Part shown: piece by piece, positions 15,371 through 23,991 of the stretch
Layout of the letters: every line of letters begins with the position of its first letter
Numbering within the stretch: position 1 is the first letter of the stretch
Assembly: GCA_003152275.1 (NCBI GenBank)
Contig: PLZU01000063.1
Location: forward strand, 94,437-129,295
DNA: 34,859 nucleotides
Direction: 5' to 3'
From: Actinomycetota bacterium
Lineage (GTDB): Bacteria > Actinomycetota > Thermoleophilia > Gaiellales > Gaiellaceae
Notes under the pieces: model-generated
The model's input: the letters and a program-made list of their open reading frames with translations, nothing else
Databases searched by the model: none
What the model was told of the DNA's origin: nothing
Program-made: the position numbers and the translations under genes

Positions 15371-16426
15371 TCAAACGGCGGGCAAAACGCGGCCCCGCAC
15401 CTCGCCGAGCTCGAGCTCGCCGGCCTTGCCGCGCAGCACCACCTCGTCACCGTCGTCGAGGAACGAGGTGTTGTGGGTCAGCTCGATCAGGGAGCCTTCC
15501 GACCCTGGGTCCGGGCCCGAGATCGTGCCGGAGGCCATGAGGTCGCCGGTCCGGAGCGACGCACCGTTCGAGGTCGCGTGGGCGAGCTGCTGCGGCATCG
15601 TCCAGTAAAGGGTGCGAGCGTTCCCGCGCGAGATCACCTCCCCGTTCAGCTCCACCTCGAGGTCGATGTCAAGGGCCCAGTCCCGCCCGGCCGCGAGGTG
15701 CGCCAGCACAGGCGGTTCCTGCTGCGGCGCCTCGACCCGGCGTGCTTCGAGCAACGCGAGCGGCGTCACCCAAGCGGAGATCGAGGTCTGGAACGACTTG
15801 CCGAGGAATGGCCCGAGCGGGACGTACTCCCACGCCTGGATGTCGCGCGCGCTCCAATCGTTGACGAGGACGACGCCGAAGACGTGATCGGCGAAACGCT
15901 CCGCGGGCACGGGCTCGCCGAGTGGGCTCGGCACGCCGACAACGAAGCCGAGCTCGAGCTCGATGTCGAGTCGCCGCGAAGGCGCGTACACGGGCGCGTC
16001 GCTATCCGGCAGCTTCAACTGGCCGCGCGGGCGCCGCACGCCGGTCCCGCTGACGACGACGGTGCCCGCACGCCCGTGGTAGCCGACCGGTAGCCAGCGC
16101 CAGTTGGGAAGCAGCGGATCCGCGTCGGGCCGGAAGAGCCGGCCCATGTTCGTCGCGTGTTCGAGCGACGAGTAGAAGTCGACGTAGTCCGCGACCTCGA
16201 ACGGAAGCTGCAAGGTGGCGGCGCCGAGCGGCACGCGCGGGCCGTCGTGCACGCGCGCCCGTGCGAGCGACTCACCCCAGGCGGTAGGCCCCAGCGCCAT
16301 CAGGGCGTTCAGGCTCGGCTGTGCGTAGATGGCGCCGAGCGCGGAAAGGTCGACAACCTCGTCGCCGTCGCGCCAACCGATGCGCGGCGCCCCGCCTGCG
16401 ACCGAGAACACTCCGTAGCCGCTCAC
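15371..16426 (-). CDS. fahA: Fumarylacetoacetase
   Basis: 351 aa. It hydrolyses fumarylacetoacetate to fumarate and acetoacetate, the last step of tyrosine/homogentisate degradation. Family residues are visible: DFYSSLEHATNMG (the metal Asp and active-site His region), DIELELGFVVG (paired Glu metal ligands), VLVNDWSARDIQAWEY (third acidic ligand) and GKSFQTSISAWV (conserved Lys). It is shorter than the ~420-aa animal enzyme, mainly at the N-terminus. The start is GTG at 16424-16426, overlapping the upstream unknown gene as GTGA, so the two are coupled. The other tyrosine-catabolic genes are not in the window. Confidence 0.93.
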   Translation of the reverse strand: MSGYGVFSVAGGAPRIGWRDGDEVVDLSALGAIYAQPSLNALMALGPTAWGESLARARVHDGPRVPLGAATLQLPFEVADYVDFYSSLEHATNMGRLFRPDADPLLPNWRWLPVGYHGRAGTVVVSGTGVRRPRGQLKLPDSDAPVYAPSRRLDIELELGFVVGVPSPLGEPVPAERFADHVFGVVLVNDWSARDIQAWEYVPLGPFLGKSFQTSISAWVTPLALLEARRVEAPQQEPPVLAHLAAGRDWALDIDLEVELNGEVISRGNARTLYWTMPQQLAHATSNGASLRTGDLMASGTISGPDPGSEGSLIELTHNTSFLDDGDEVVLRGKAGELELGEVRGRVLPAV

Positions 16427-17133
16427 GCGAGGATCTCCAAGACGCGGAGCTCCTCGACAGGCTCGAAGAACGAGCAGCTGCCGATCGAGTGAACGAGGTC
16501 GCGGCGCACGCGCGCCAACTCCTCCGCGCCCGCTTCACGTCCGTTCCAGCGAAACGAATGCTCGTCGAGCTCGAACGAGCCGGTTTCCGCGCGCAGCGCT
16601 TCCTCCTCGTCCCCGAACACGGCAGCGGCGAGCAGATTGAGGAAGCCATGCTCGCCGGCCGCGGTCGAATAGGCGTGGTGCAGTCCTGCCGTCGCCTTGA
16701 ACACGAGGTTGCGGTCGCGGCAGCCACGGATGAACGTGGCGAGCTCCTCGACGGACGGAATCCGCTCGCCCCCGCAGCGCACCTTCGCGCGGTGGCCGGC
16801 TGCGGCGTTGATCCGGTCGAGCGGCATGTCCTCGACGTAGACCTCGCCGACGTACCGCAGGTCGCCCCCGGCCCAGCGCACCTCGATGGCAGCGATGCGC
16901 GGATCGCTTGCACCCGCGTCCGCGACGACGCTCAGCGCACGTTCCTCGTCGCCGAGCTCGGCGAGTTTCGAGGCGGGCACGACGAAACGCCCGAGCAGCC
17001 ACGCATGCTCGCTCTCCCGCGCGCGACGGTCCTCGGCGAGCGCCTCCGGCATCGTCATGCTCGCCGGCGGAAAGAGCGCGGCATGGTCGATCAGCCGTTG
17101 AAGCAGCGCGCGGCGGGCGTCCACGAGGGCCAA
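16423..17133 (-). CDS. Protein of unknown function coupled to fumarylacetoacetase
   Basis: 236 aa from the TTG at 17131-17133, chosen because GGAG lies 7 bases upstream; GTG at 17124 is the alternative. The protein is soluble with no signal peptide. Recognisable stretches are LLQRLIDHAALFPPASMTMPEAL near the start, GRFVVPASKLAEL, KVRCGG, FKATAGLHHAY and FLNLLAAAVFGDE. The KVRCGG and FKATAGLHH strands suggest a TIM-barrel-like enzyme, but I cannot name a family. The 4-base overlap with fahA implies a shared job in aromatic or tyrosine breakdown or its control. Function should be treated as unknown. Confidence 0.75.
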   Translation of the reverse strand: MALVDARRALLQRLIDHAALFPPASMTMPEALAEDRRARESEHAWLLGRFVVPASKLAELGDEERALSVVADAGASDPRIAAIEVRWAGGDLRYVGEVYVEDMPLDRINAAAGHRAKVRCGGERIPSVEELATFIRGCRDRNLVFKATAGLHHAYSTAAGEHGFLNLLAAAVFGDEEEALRAETGSFELDEHSFRWNGREAGAEELARVRRDLVHSIGSCSFFEPVEELRVLEILA

Positions 17134-17269
17134 CGCTACACTCCGGCCGGGTCGGGCTCCGCGCAGTGGGAGCGTGCGAACCGCGTCAGATCCGGGAGGA
17201 AGCAGCGCTAAGCATTCACTCCCAGGTGTGCGGTCAGCCCGGCCCGTTTTCTCTCTAAGGTCTCCGCGG
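17134..17269. promoter_or_regulatory. Divergent intergenic region (fahA operon / membrane protein)
   Basis: The 136 bases between two divergent genes must carry promoters in both directions. No clear -35/-10 pair, palindrome or small ORF with a ribosome site was seen. Confidence 0.35.
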
Positions 17270-18940
17270 ATGGCTCGCTCTGCCGCACTCGGCGTCATCA
17301 CGATCGCGGCCATCGGCCTCGCTTGGGCGATGCCGTTGCAATCGGTCGGCTGCGCGCAGTCTGCGCATTACGCCGCGACACGTTCGATCGCCGAGGGGCA
17401 CCCGTACATCGACCGCTACGCGAACGAGACCTGCGACCTCGTGCGAACCCACGGTCATTACTACGCAGCGAAAGGTCCCGCACTCGAGTTTTGGTCGGCG
17501 CCCTTCTACCTGCTGCTGCGCTCGGTGGGCGCAGTGCCTGCGAACCCGAACGCCCGCCTGACCTATCCGGATGCGATGGCCGGAGTGCCCCTGCGCGCCG
17601 TTTGGCAGATTGGCCTGTGGGCGGTCGTGCTGCCCGCTATCGGATTGCTCTTGCTCATTCGGCGGGCGGTGGAGTGGATCGAGCCGGGACTCGGGACTGC
17701 TGTTGCGGCGATCCTCGGACTTGCGACGCTTGTGCTTCCGTTTTCGACGCTGCTCTTCGCGCACGTCCCCGCCGCAGCGTCCGCGTTCCTCGCCTTCTGT
17801 TTGCTGTTCCGAAGGGACGACTCGTCGTACAGGCGCGTCGTGGCCGCAGGTGCAGCTGCAGGACTCGCCGTCGCAATTGATCTGCCGCTCGCTCTTCCGG
17901 CTGTGCTGCTCGGGCTCTATGCCGCGACGCGGAGTCCGCGTTTGCGGCGTCTTGCGGCCTACGCCGCCGGCGGCCTCCTTGGGCTGCTTCCGCTCTTTGC
18001 GTTCGACACGTGGGCGTTCGGCAATCCACTTCAGCTTGCTTACGCGGGCACGCCTGGCCAGGGTGCGGCGGGCGGCTGGCAGCAGACGGGGTTCTTCGGC
18101 CAGGGTGTACCGAGCTTTCGCATTCTCATCGAGCTGCTGGTGAGCCAGCGCGGCCTCGTTGTCATGACGCCGGTCGTCGCGGCGGGAATCGCCGGGACCG
18201 TTCTCCTCTGGCGTCGCGGACTCCGCTCGGAGGCAGGGTTGATCGCTGCGCTCGTACTCGTCGAGCTCGTCTGGAACTCGGCGCGGCATCCCGTCGATTT
18301 CGCGCTCGGCGGCTGGGTGCCCGGGCCGCGCTTTCTGATTCCGCTCCTGCCCTTCCTCTGCTTCGCGCTCGCGCCGGCACTGCGGCGCGCGCCGGCGACA
18401 GTCGGCGCGCTGGCCATGATCTCCGCCGGAGCAATGGTCGTCGCGACGAGTGCCGAGCCGTTGCTGCAGAACGACGACACGCGGCATTGGCTGTCGCGGA
18501 TCGTGCACGGCAACTTTGTCCCGACGGTCGTCAGCCTCGGCGGCGTCGGGCACGGGTGGCTCGCGATCGTGCCGTTCTACGCGCTCGTCGTCGTCGCGTC
18601 CGGGGCTGCAATCATGGCGACGCGGTTACCCGTGTCACGCCGCGACCTGCAGATGGCCGGCGCGGCAGTGATCGCGTGGATTCTCGTCGAGCACGGCGCG
18701 CCGGAGCTTCTGCGCGTCGACCATCTCGTGCACGAGAGCTGGGGCCTGCTCGCCGCGATCCTGCTCGTCACGGCCGCCGTCTGGGCGGTGCTCCGCCTCC
18801 GGCCCGAGGGCCTGCTGCTGCTGCCGTTCGCCACCGTGCGCTTCGATGACCACACGAAATGGGCCCTCCTGCTGGCACTTCTCACAGTCGCGGCTCTGGC
18901 CCTGCACGGCCGAATGCGGCGCACCCTCGGTCCTGCTTGA
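17270..18940 (+). CDS. Polytopic membrane protein, GT-C glycosyltransferase-like
   Basis: 556 aa from Met 17270 (MARSAALGVITIAAIGLAWAM), with roughly 11-13 hydrophobic segments. Between the first two lies a long outside loop with polar conserved-looking residues (HPYIDRYANETCDLVRTHGHYYAAKGPALEFWSAPFY). A first luminal loop rich in D/E/H and an AKGP-type segment resembles lipid-linked-sugar glycosyltransferases of the GT-C fold. Later features include FALGGWVPGPRFLIPLLPF and a VNFP-like soluble stretch near DDTRHW. A role in cell-envelope glycan or lipid glycosylation is plausible but not shown. It ends 8 bases before dnaX, so it may share transcription with it. Confidence 0.7.
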   Translation: MARSAALGVITIAAIGLAWAMPLQSVGCAQSAHYAATRSIAEGHPYIDRYANETCDLVRTHGHYYAAKGPALEFWSAPFYLLLRSVGAVPANPNARLTYPDAMAGVPLRAVWQIGLWAVVLPAIGLLLLIRRAVEWIEPGLGTAVAAILGLATLVLPFSTLLFAHVPAAASAFLAFCLLFRRDDSSYRRVVAAGAAAGLAVAIDLPLALPAVLLGLYAATRSPRLRRLAAYAAGGLLGLLPLFAFDTWAFGNPLQLAYAGTPGQGAAGGWQQTGFFGQGVPSFRILIELLVSQRGLVVMTPVVAAGIAGTVLLWRRGLRSEAGLIAALVLVELVWNSARHPVDFALGGWVPGPRFLIPLLPFLCFALAPALRRAPATVGALAMISAGAMVVATSAEPLLQNDDTRHWLSRIVHGNFVPTVVSLGGVGHGWLAIVPFYALVVVASGAAIMATRLPVSRRDLQMAGAAVIAWILVEHGAPELLRVDHLVHESWGLLAAILLVTAAVWAVLRLRPEGLLLLPFATVRFDDHTKWALLLALLTVAALALHGRMRRTLGPA

Positions 18941-18948
18941 ATCGTTCC

Positions 18949-20556
18949 ATGGCCGCGCTCTACCGGAAATACCGCCCGCAGAGCTTCGACGAGGTCGTCG
19001 GGCAGGAGGCTGTCGTCCGCACGCTGAAGAACGCGATCACCTCGGAGCAGGTGCGCCAGGCCTATCTCTTCGCCGGCCCGCGCGGCACCGGCAAGACGTC
19101 GATGGCGCGGATCCTCGCCAAGGGCCTCAACTGCGAACGGGGGCCGACACCCGATCCGGACGGCACCTGCAGCGTCTGTCTCGGGATCACAGCCGGCACT
19201 TCACTCGATGTGATCGAGATGGACGCGGCGTCGCAGCGCGGCATCGACGACATCCGCGAGATCCGCGACCGCGTCGTCCTGCAGCCGGTCGAGGGGCGCT
19301 ACAAGGTCTACATCCTCGACGAGGCGCACCAGCTGACGGACGCCGCCTGGAATGCGCTGCTGAAGCTGATCGAAGAGCCGCCGCCCCATCTCGTCTTCAT
19401 CTTCTGCACCACCGATCTCTCGAAGGTGCTGCCGACCGTGCGATCGCGCTGCCAGACATTCGTCTTCCAGCGGCCGCGACTGCAGGATCTCATCACCGTG
19501 CTGACCTACGTTGCCGAAGGCGAGGGGATCGACGCGCCGCCGCAGGCGCTGTCGCTCGTCGCGCGCGCGGCGCGCGGCTCGTTCCGCGACGCGACATCGA
19601 CGCTCGACCAGCTTGCGTCGGCCACTGGGAAAGAGATCACGGTGCAGTCCGTGCTGCAATTGCTCGGCACGGTCGAGGAGGACGCGCTCTTCCGTCTTTG
19701 CGATCTCGTCGTCGACCGCGACACGGCGGGCGCGCTGACATTCATCGAGGAGCTGTCGGAGCAGGGCAACGATCTCGGCCGGCTCGTCAGCGATCTGATC
19801 GAGCACCTGCGGCACCTGATGCTCGTGCAGCACATGCACGAGGTGCCCGAGTCGCTGCCGGTCACCGAGGAGACTCGTGAACGGCTGCGCGCGCAGGCCA
19901 ACCAGCTCGGCGAGCCGACGGTCGTGCGGTTGCTCGACCTGCTCGCGGTCGCCGTCGACGACATGCGCCAGGGCGGCGATCCGCGCCTGCCGCTCGAGCT
20001 CGCGCTCGTCAAGGTGACGCGGCCCGCGGCGGATCTCTCGAGAGAGTCGACCGCCTACCGTCTCGAACAGCTCGAGACGCGCGGTCCCGTCCAAACGGTT
20101 CCGCCTGCACAAGCGGTGTCAGACACCCGGACAGGTCCCGAGGAGCCGCAGGCGGTCAAGGTGCCGGTACCGGTCGGCGCGCCGCCCGACGTCGACCTCG
20201 AGCAGCTCCAGGAAGCATGGGCGCGCACGATCGTCCCCGCCGTCGCCGAGAAGTCGATCCCGATCTCGACCGTGCTCGGCGAAGCGCGGCCCGCCGAGCT
20301 CGACGGCGATACGCTCACGATCGAGTTTCCGGCAAGCGCGTCCTTCCACCGCCAGCTCGCAGAGGAGCCGAAGAACACGCTGCTGCTGCGTGACGCGCTC
20401 TACGAGGTGACGGGACGCAAGCTCGCGATCACGTTCGCCGTCGGCGACGGTGCCGACAGCGAGGATGCAGAGCCCGAAGGGCCCGCCGGCGAGGAGCACT
20501 TCCTCGAGCTGATGAAAGAGACCTTCGACGCCCGGGAGCGTGAGACACCGGCGTAG
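18949..20556 (+). CDS. dnaX: DNA polymerase III gamma/tau subunit
   Basis: 535 aa from Met 18949 (MAALYRKYRPQSFDEVVGQE). AAA+ clamp-loader ATPase: Walker A GPRGTGKTS (~43-51), DEAH box in YILDEAHQL, sensor 1 CTTD and the SRC arginine-finger motif in VRSRCQTF. The family zinc module is incomplete: C62, C74 and C77 are present, but the fourth Cys position is Ile80 (CSVCLGI). The C-terminal third is a Pro/Glu-rich linker and a small tau-like domain. It loads the beta clamp and bridges polymerase to helicase. A 13-base palindrome, GGTGTCAGACACC, is embedded in the linker (20115-20127). Followed by ybaB and recR, the usual bacterial order. Confidence 0.96.
   Translation: MAALYRKYRPQSFDEVVGQEAVVRTLKNAITSEQVRQAYLFAGPRGTGKTSMARILAKGLNCERGPTPDPDGTCSVCLGITAGTSLDVIEMDAASQRGIDDIREIRDRVVLQPVEGRYKVYILDEAHQLTDAAWNALLKLIEEPPPHLVFIFCTTDLSKVLPTVRSRCQTFVFQRPRLQDLITVLTYVAEGEGIDAPPQALSLVARAARGSFRDATSTLDQLASATGKEITVQSVLQLLGTVEEDALFRLCDLVVDRDTAGALTFIEELSEQGNDLGRLVSDLIEHLRHLMLVQHMHEVPESLPVTEETRERLRAQANQLGEPTVVRLLDLLAVAVDDMRQGGDPRLPLELALVKVTRPAADLSRESTAYRLEQLETRGPVQTVPPAQAVSDTRTGPEEPQAVKVPVPVGAPPDVDLEQLQEAWARTIVPAVAEKSIPISTVLGEARPAELDGDTLTIEFPASASFHRQLAEEPKNTLLLRDALYEVTGRKLAITFAVGDGADSEDAEPEGPAGEEHFLELMKETFDARERETPA
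20112..20129. repeat. 18-base repeat with 13-base palindrome, copy 1 (inside dnaX)
   Basis: AGCGGTGTCAGACACCCG; the core GGTGTCAGACACC (20115-20127) reads the same on both strands apart from its central base. The same 18 bases recur at 23925-23942 in asd, in the same reading phase (A-V-S-D-T-R). Here it falls in the poorly conserved linker of DnaX. It looks like a dispersed palindromic element tolerated in non-critical coding sequence. Confidence 0.65.
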
Positions 20557-20584
20557 GCTTGACGGAGCCGGCAAACGAGCGGAG

Positions 20585-20603
20585 GCGGCGGCTTTGCCGC
20601 CGC
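20585..20603 (+). promoter_or_regulatory. GC-rich hairpin immediately upstream of the ybaB ribosome site
   Basis: GCGGCGGC at 20585-20592 and GCCGCCGC at 20596-20603 form a perfect 8-base stem with a TTT loop. The AGGAG of ybaB begins at the next base (20604). No T-tract follows, so it is more likely an mRNA structure affecting translation or stability of ybaB than an intrinsic terminator. Confidence 0.6.
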
Positions 20604-20615
20604 AGGAGCGGACAC

Positions 20616-20945
20616 ATGAGCTTCGACATGAACAAGCTGATGCAGCAGGCCGCGCAGATGCAGGCGCAGGTACAGCAGATGCAGGAAGACGCGGTGAAGG
20701 AGACTGCCGAGGCGTCGGTCGGCGGCGGGCTCGTGAAGGTGACCGCGAACGGCGCCGGTGCGGTGCTCTCGATCGAGATCTCGCCCGACGCGATCGACCC
20801 GTCCGACCCCGAGGCGCTCGGCGACCTCGTGCTCGCGGGCGTCAACGAAGCGCTGCGCTCGGCGGCGGCGAAGGTCGAGGCGAAAGCGCAGCAGATGCAG
20901 TCGGAGTTGCTCGGCGGCCTGGGGCTGCCCGGCCTCAGCGGCTAG
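20616..20945 (+). CDS. ybaB: YbaB/EbfC nucleoid-associated protein
   Basis: 109 aa from the ATG at 20616, which follows AGGAG by 7 bases. The protein has the family layout: a Met/Gln-rich N-terminal helix (MNKLMQQAAQMQAQVQQMQED), the beta-sheet segment GGGLVKVTANGAGAVLSIEISPDAID and a C-terminal helix ending in GLGLPGLSG. It is a small dimeric DNA-binding protein linked to nucleoid structure and replication-repair. Lies between dnaX and recR, as in most bacteria, and is probably in the same transcript. Confidence 0.95.
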   Translation: MSFDMNKLMQQAAQMQAQVQQMQEDAVKETAEASVGGGLVKVTANGAGAVLSIEISPDAIDPSDPEALGDLVLAGVNEALRSAAAKVEAKAQQMQSELLGGLGLPGLSG

Positions 20946-20953
20946 CTGAGCAG

Positions 20954-21058
20954 TTAGCCGCCTGCGAAGTCGAACGCCCAGCCCCAGACGACGATGCCGG
21001 TCAGGGCGAGGAAGATGATCGCCCAGAGCCAGTTCGACGCCAGGTAGCGACCCCGCAC
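20954..21058 (-). CDS. Possible 34-aa single-pass membrane microprotein, antisense between ybaB and recR
   Basis: A GTG-started ORF encoding a basic N-terminus (MRGRYLASN), a hydrophobic Trp-rich span (WLWAIIFLALTGIVVWGWAF) and a short acidic end (DFAGG). This composition is far from what antisense of coding DNA usually gives, since the region holds no gene on the other strand. Positive-inside topology is clear. Weak points: no proper ribosome site (GGAG is only 1 base from the GTG) and no ATG. The in-frame upstream codons are also protein-like, so the true start may differ. Function unknown. Confidence 0.45.
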   Translation of the reverse strand: MRGRYLASNWLWAIIFLALTGIVVWGWAFDFAGG

Positions 21059-21116
21059 GCTCCAACGGTAACTGCGAACGCCGGGGATGTCCGCAGTGGA
21101 CGGCTACGCTCCGCAA

Positions 21117-21710
21117 ATGCTGAGCCCCGCGGTCGAGAACCTCGTTGCCCAGCTCACACGGCTGCCCGGGATCGGCAGCCGGACGGGGCAGCGGCTCGCC
21201 TTCCACATCCTCCAGGCCTCGAAGCAGGAGGCGCAGGCGCTCGCGGAGGCGATCCACGACGTGAAGGAGCGGGTGCGCTTCTGCCGCGAGTGCGGCAACC
21301 TGACCGAGGAGGAGGTCTGCGCGATCTGCCTCGACGCGCGCCGTGACCACTCGATCATCTGCGTTGTCGAGCAGCCGGTCGACCTGATCTCACTCGAGCG
21401 CACAGCCGAGTTCCGCGGCCTCTACCACGTGCTCGGTGGCGCGCTCTCACCCCTCGACGGAGTCGAGCCCTCGAACCTGCGCATCGACGAGCTGATGCAC
21501 CGCGTCGACCAGAACGGCGTGCAGGAGGTCGTGCTTGCGACGAACCCGAACATGACGGGTGAGGCAACTGCGGCCTATCTCGCCGACCGGCTCCGCGGCC
21601 GGGTGCGCGTTACTCGTCTCGCGAGCGGCCTGCCCATGGGCGGCGACCTCGAGTACGCCGACGAAGTGACGCTCGGGCGGGCCCTCGTCGGCCGCCGCGA
21701 GATGGTGTAG
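21117..21710 (+). CDS. recR: Recombination mediator protein RecR
   Basis: 197 aa from Met 21117, which matches the family start ([32 protein letters not shown], with the helix-hairpin-helix). An upstream in-frame ATG at 21087 would add 10 unlikely residues. It has a four-Cys zinc finger (CREC ... CAIC), then a Toprim domain ([28 protein letters not shown]) and the conserved C-terminal [23 protein letters not shown]. It works with RecF/RecO to load RecA on gapped DNA. It ends 3 bases before lysC starts, so the recombination and amino-acid genes are probably co-transcribed. Confidence 0.96.
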   Translation: MLSPAVENLVAQLTRLPGIGSRTGQRLAFHILQASKQEAQALAEAIHDVKERVRFCRECGNLTEEEVCAICLDARRDHSIICVVEQPVDLISLERTAEFRGLYHVLGGALSPLDGVEPSNLRIDELMHRVDQNGVQEVVLATNPNMTGEATAAYLADRLRGRVRVTRLASGLPMGGDLEYADEVTLGRALVGRREMV

Positions 21711-21713
21711 AGC

Positions 21714-23012
21714 GTGGCAGCGACCACGAAGCATTTCGAAGCAGTACCCCAGGTCGCGGCCGACGCCGAGGTTCGTGGACGCAACCTCATCGTCATGAAG
21801 TTCGGCGGCACTTCCGTCGGCGACACACAGAAGATCAAGGATGTCGCGCGCCGACTCGTCACCGCGCGCGAGACCGGCCAGCGCGTCGTCGGCGTGCTCT
21901 CGGCCATGGGCGACACGACCGACGAGCTGATCCGGCTCGCTCAGGAGGTCTCGCCGCAGCCGCACCCGCGCGAGTACGACATGCTCGTCTCGGTCGGCGA
22001 GCGCATTTCGAACGCGCTCTGCGCGATGGCGATCCGCGACCTCGGGCACGAAGCCGTGTCGCTCACGGGCTCGCAGGCCGGGATCGTCACCGACACGGTG
22101 CACGGCAAGGCCAAGATCGTCGAAGTCCGTGCGCGGCGCCTGAACGAGGAGCTCGACAAGGACCGCATCGTGCTCGTCGCAGGCTTCCAGGGCGTCTCGA
22201 CAGACCTCGAAGTGACGACGCTCGGTCGCGGCGGATCCGACGCGACCGCAGTCGCGCTCGCATCTGCTCTCGGTGGCGCGTGCGAGATCTCCACCGACGT
22301 CGAGGGTGTCTTCACCGCAGATCCCCGCGTCGTCCCCGACGCGCTGAAGCTGCCAAGGATCTCCTACGAGGAGATGCTCGAGATGGCAGCGAGCGGCGCG
22401 CGCGTGATGATGGCGCGGTCGATCGAGATCGCCCGCAGGTACGGTGTTCCACTCCACGTCCGTGCCGCGCACGGAAAAACCGAAGGCACGTGGATCGGCG
22501 AGGAGGCGGGGCTCGTGCTCGAAAAAGCGATCATCTCCGGAGTCACACACGACACGTCGGAGGCGAAGGCATCGATCCTCGCCGTGCCCGACCGCCCAGG
22601 CGTTGCTGCACTCGTCTTTCGCGCGCTCGCGGACGCCGGCGTGAACATCGACATGATCGTTCAGAACAGCTCTGCCGAAGGGACGACGGATATCACGTTC
22701 ACCTTGCCGAAGACCGACCTCGCTGCAGCGGAGCCGATCCTCGAGCGACTCGCCAAGGAGACCCAGGCGAAGGGTGTGGTGTACGACCCGGAGATCGCGA
22801 AGGTCTCGCTCGTCGGAGCCGGCATGAAGAGCCATCCCGGTGTCGCCGCCGACATGTTCGAGGCGCTCGCGGAGGCGGGGATCAACATCGAGATCATCTC
22901 GACATCGTCCATTCGCGTCTCGTGCGTCGTGCGTGCATCGGAAGTCGAACGGGCCGTGCGAGCCGTGCACGAGCGCTTCCGGCTCTTCGCGGAAGAGCGC
23001 GTCAATGGCTGA
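21714..23012 (+). CDS. lysC: Aspartate kinase
   Basis: 432 aa. It phosphorylates aspartate as the first step to lysine/diaminopimelate, threonine and methionine. Kinase motifs: [10 protein letters not shown] (N-terminal nucleotide/aspartate site), [30 protein letters not shown] and [12 protein letters not shown]. Two C-terminal ACT units follow ([30 protein letters not shown] and [33 protein letters not shown]), the site of end-product feedback. The start is GTG 21714, 3 bases after recR; this gives ~20 residues before the domain. An ATG at 21795 would start directly at MKFGGTS. Its stop overlaps the asd start by 8 bases. Confidence 0.96.
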   Translation: MAATTKHFEAVPQVAADAEVRGRNLIVMKFGGTSVGDTQKIKDVARRLVTARETGQRVVGVLSAMGDTTDELIRLAQEVSPQPHPREYDMLVSVGERISNALCAMAIRDLGHEAVSLTGSQAGIVTDTVHGKAKIVEVRARRLNEELDKDRIVLVAGFQGVSTDLEVTTLGRGGSDATAVALASALGGACEISTDVEGVFTADPRVVPDALKLPRISYEEMLEMAASGARVMMARSIEIARRYGVPLHVRAAHGKTEGTWIGEEAGLVLEKAIISGVTHDTSEAKASILAVPDRPGVAALVFRALADAGVNIDMIVQNSSAEGTTDITFTLPKTDLAAAEPILERLAKETQAKGVVYDPEIAKVSLVGAGMKSHPGVAADMFEALAEAGINIEIISTSSIRVSCVVRASEVERAVRAVHERFRLFAEERVNG

Positions 23013-23991
23013 GTCGCGCATCGCGGTGATCGGCGCCACTGGCGCGGTCGGCGCGGTGACGCTGCGGCTGCTGCGCGAGCGCGGATACGAGAACGTCCGC
23101 GCGTTCGCGTCTGCACGCTCGTCTGGAAAGACGCTCGAGGGAGGCATCGTCGTCGAGGAGGCGACGCCGGAGGCACTCGCCGCCGGCGACATCGATCTCG
23201 CCTTGTTCTCCGTTGGCACGTCGGCGTCGCTCGAGCTCGTGCCGCACGTGGTGCGCGGCGGCGCGGTGGCGATCGACAAGTCGTCGGCGTACCGGCTCGA
23301 ACCGGGGATCCCGCTGGTCGTACCCGAGGTGAACGGGGCAAGTGCCCTCGCAAACGACGGCATCGTCGCGAACCCGAATTGCTGCACAATCCCGCTCGCA
23401 TGCGTGCTGAAGCCGCTGCACGATGCCGCGGGGCTGAAGCGGGTCCGCGTCTCGACGTATCAGTCGGTGTCGGGCGCAGGCGCGCAGCGCATGGAGCAAC
23501 TGCGCGCTGAGCCGCAGGAGCAGCACAACCTCGCAATGGATTGGAGCTGGGACGGCGACGAGACCGACGAGGAGTCGAAGATCCGCGCCGAAGCGCAGAA
23601 GATCCTCGAGTTGCCGGACCTGCCGATCAGCGCGACGACCGTACGCGTGCCGGTGCTCGTCGGGCATGCGGAGGCCGTCTGGGTCGAGCTCGACGATGCA
23701 CTCACTGCCGCGCAGGCGACCGAGATCCTGTCGCGTGCGCCGTCAGTTCGCGTCGTCGACGTGCCGACGCCGGGCGACGCGGCGAAGACCGACCAGGTGC
23801 TCGTCGGCCGCATCCGTCCCGATCGCGCGGGTGAGAACGGCCTCGTGCTCTTCCTCGCGTGCGACAACCTCGTGAAGGGTGCCGCGCTGAACGCGATCCA
23901 AATCGCCGAGCTGATGCTCGGTGGAGCGGTGTCAGACACCCGCAGCGTGATTCGTCAGAGCGCTGCGGCCGTGCCCCCAGTTAGAAGCTGA
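23005..23991 (+). CDS. asd: Aspartate-semialdehyde dehydrogenase
   Basis: 328 aa from Met 23005. It reduces aspartyl phosphate to the semialdehyde with NADPH. It has the Rossmann start [25 protein letters not shown] (phosphate-binding), NPNCCTIPL with catalytic Cys126, QSVSGAG, and [16 protein letters not shown] with the active-site His. The 8-base overlap with lysC shows tight coupling. The C-terminus holds the second copy of the palindromic 18-mer, encoding A-V-S-D-T-R, and runs on for about 15 non-conserved residues, so the element may have extended the gene. The last 11 bases overlap the antisense micro-ORF at 23981. Confidence 0.96.
   Translation: MAESRIAVIGATGAVGAVTLRLLRERGYENVRAFASARSSGKTLEGGIVVEEATPEALAAGDIDLALFSVGTSASLELVPHVVRGGAVAIDKSSAYRLEPGIPLVVPEVNGASALANDGIVANPNCCTIPLACVLKPLHDAAGLKRVRVSTYQSVSGAGAQRMEQLRAEPQEQHNLAMDWSWDGDETDEESKIRAEAQKILELPDLPISATTVRVPVLVGHAEAVWVELDDALTAAQATEILSRAPSVRVVDVPTPGDAAKTDQVLVGRIRPDRAGENGLVLFLACDNLVKGAALNAIQIAELMLGGAVSDTRSVIRQSAAAVPPVRS
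23925..23942. repeat. 18-base repeat with 13-base palindrome, copy 2 (end of asd)
   Basis: Identical over 18 bases to 20112-20129 in dnaX, with the palindromic core at 23928-23940. It lies in the last ~20 codons of asd, beyond the conserved catalytic domain. The same reading phase is used in both genes. Flanks beyond the 18 bases do not match. Confidence 0.65.

Noticed and set aside
17255-18553. 432-codon minus-strand ORF opposite the membrane protein
   Set aside because: Highly charged, repeat-free shadow of a hydrophobic gene; no ribosome site or domain.
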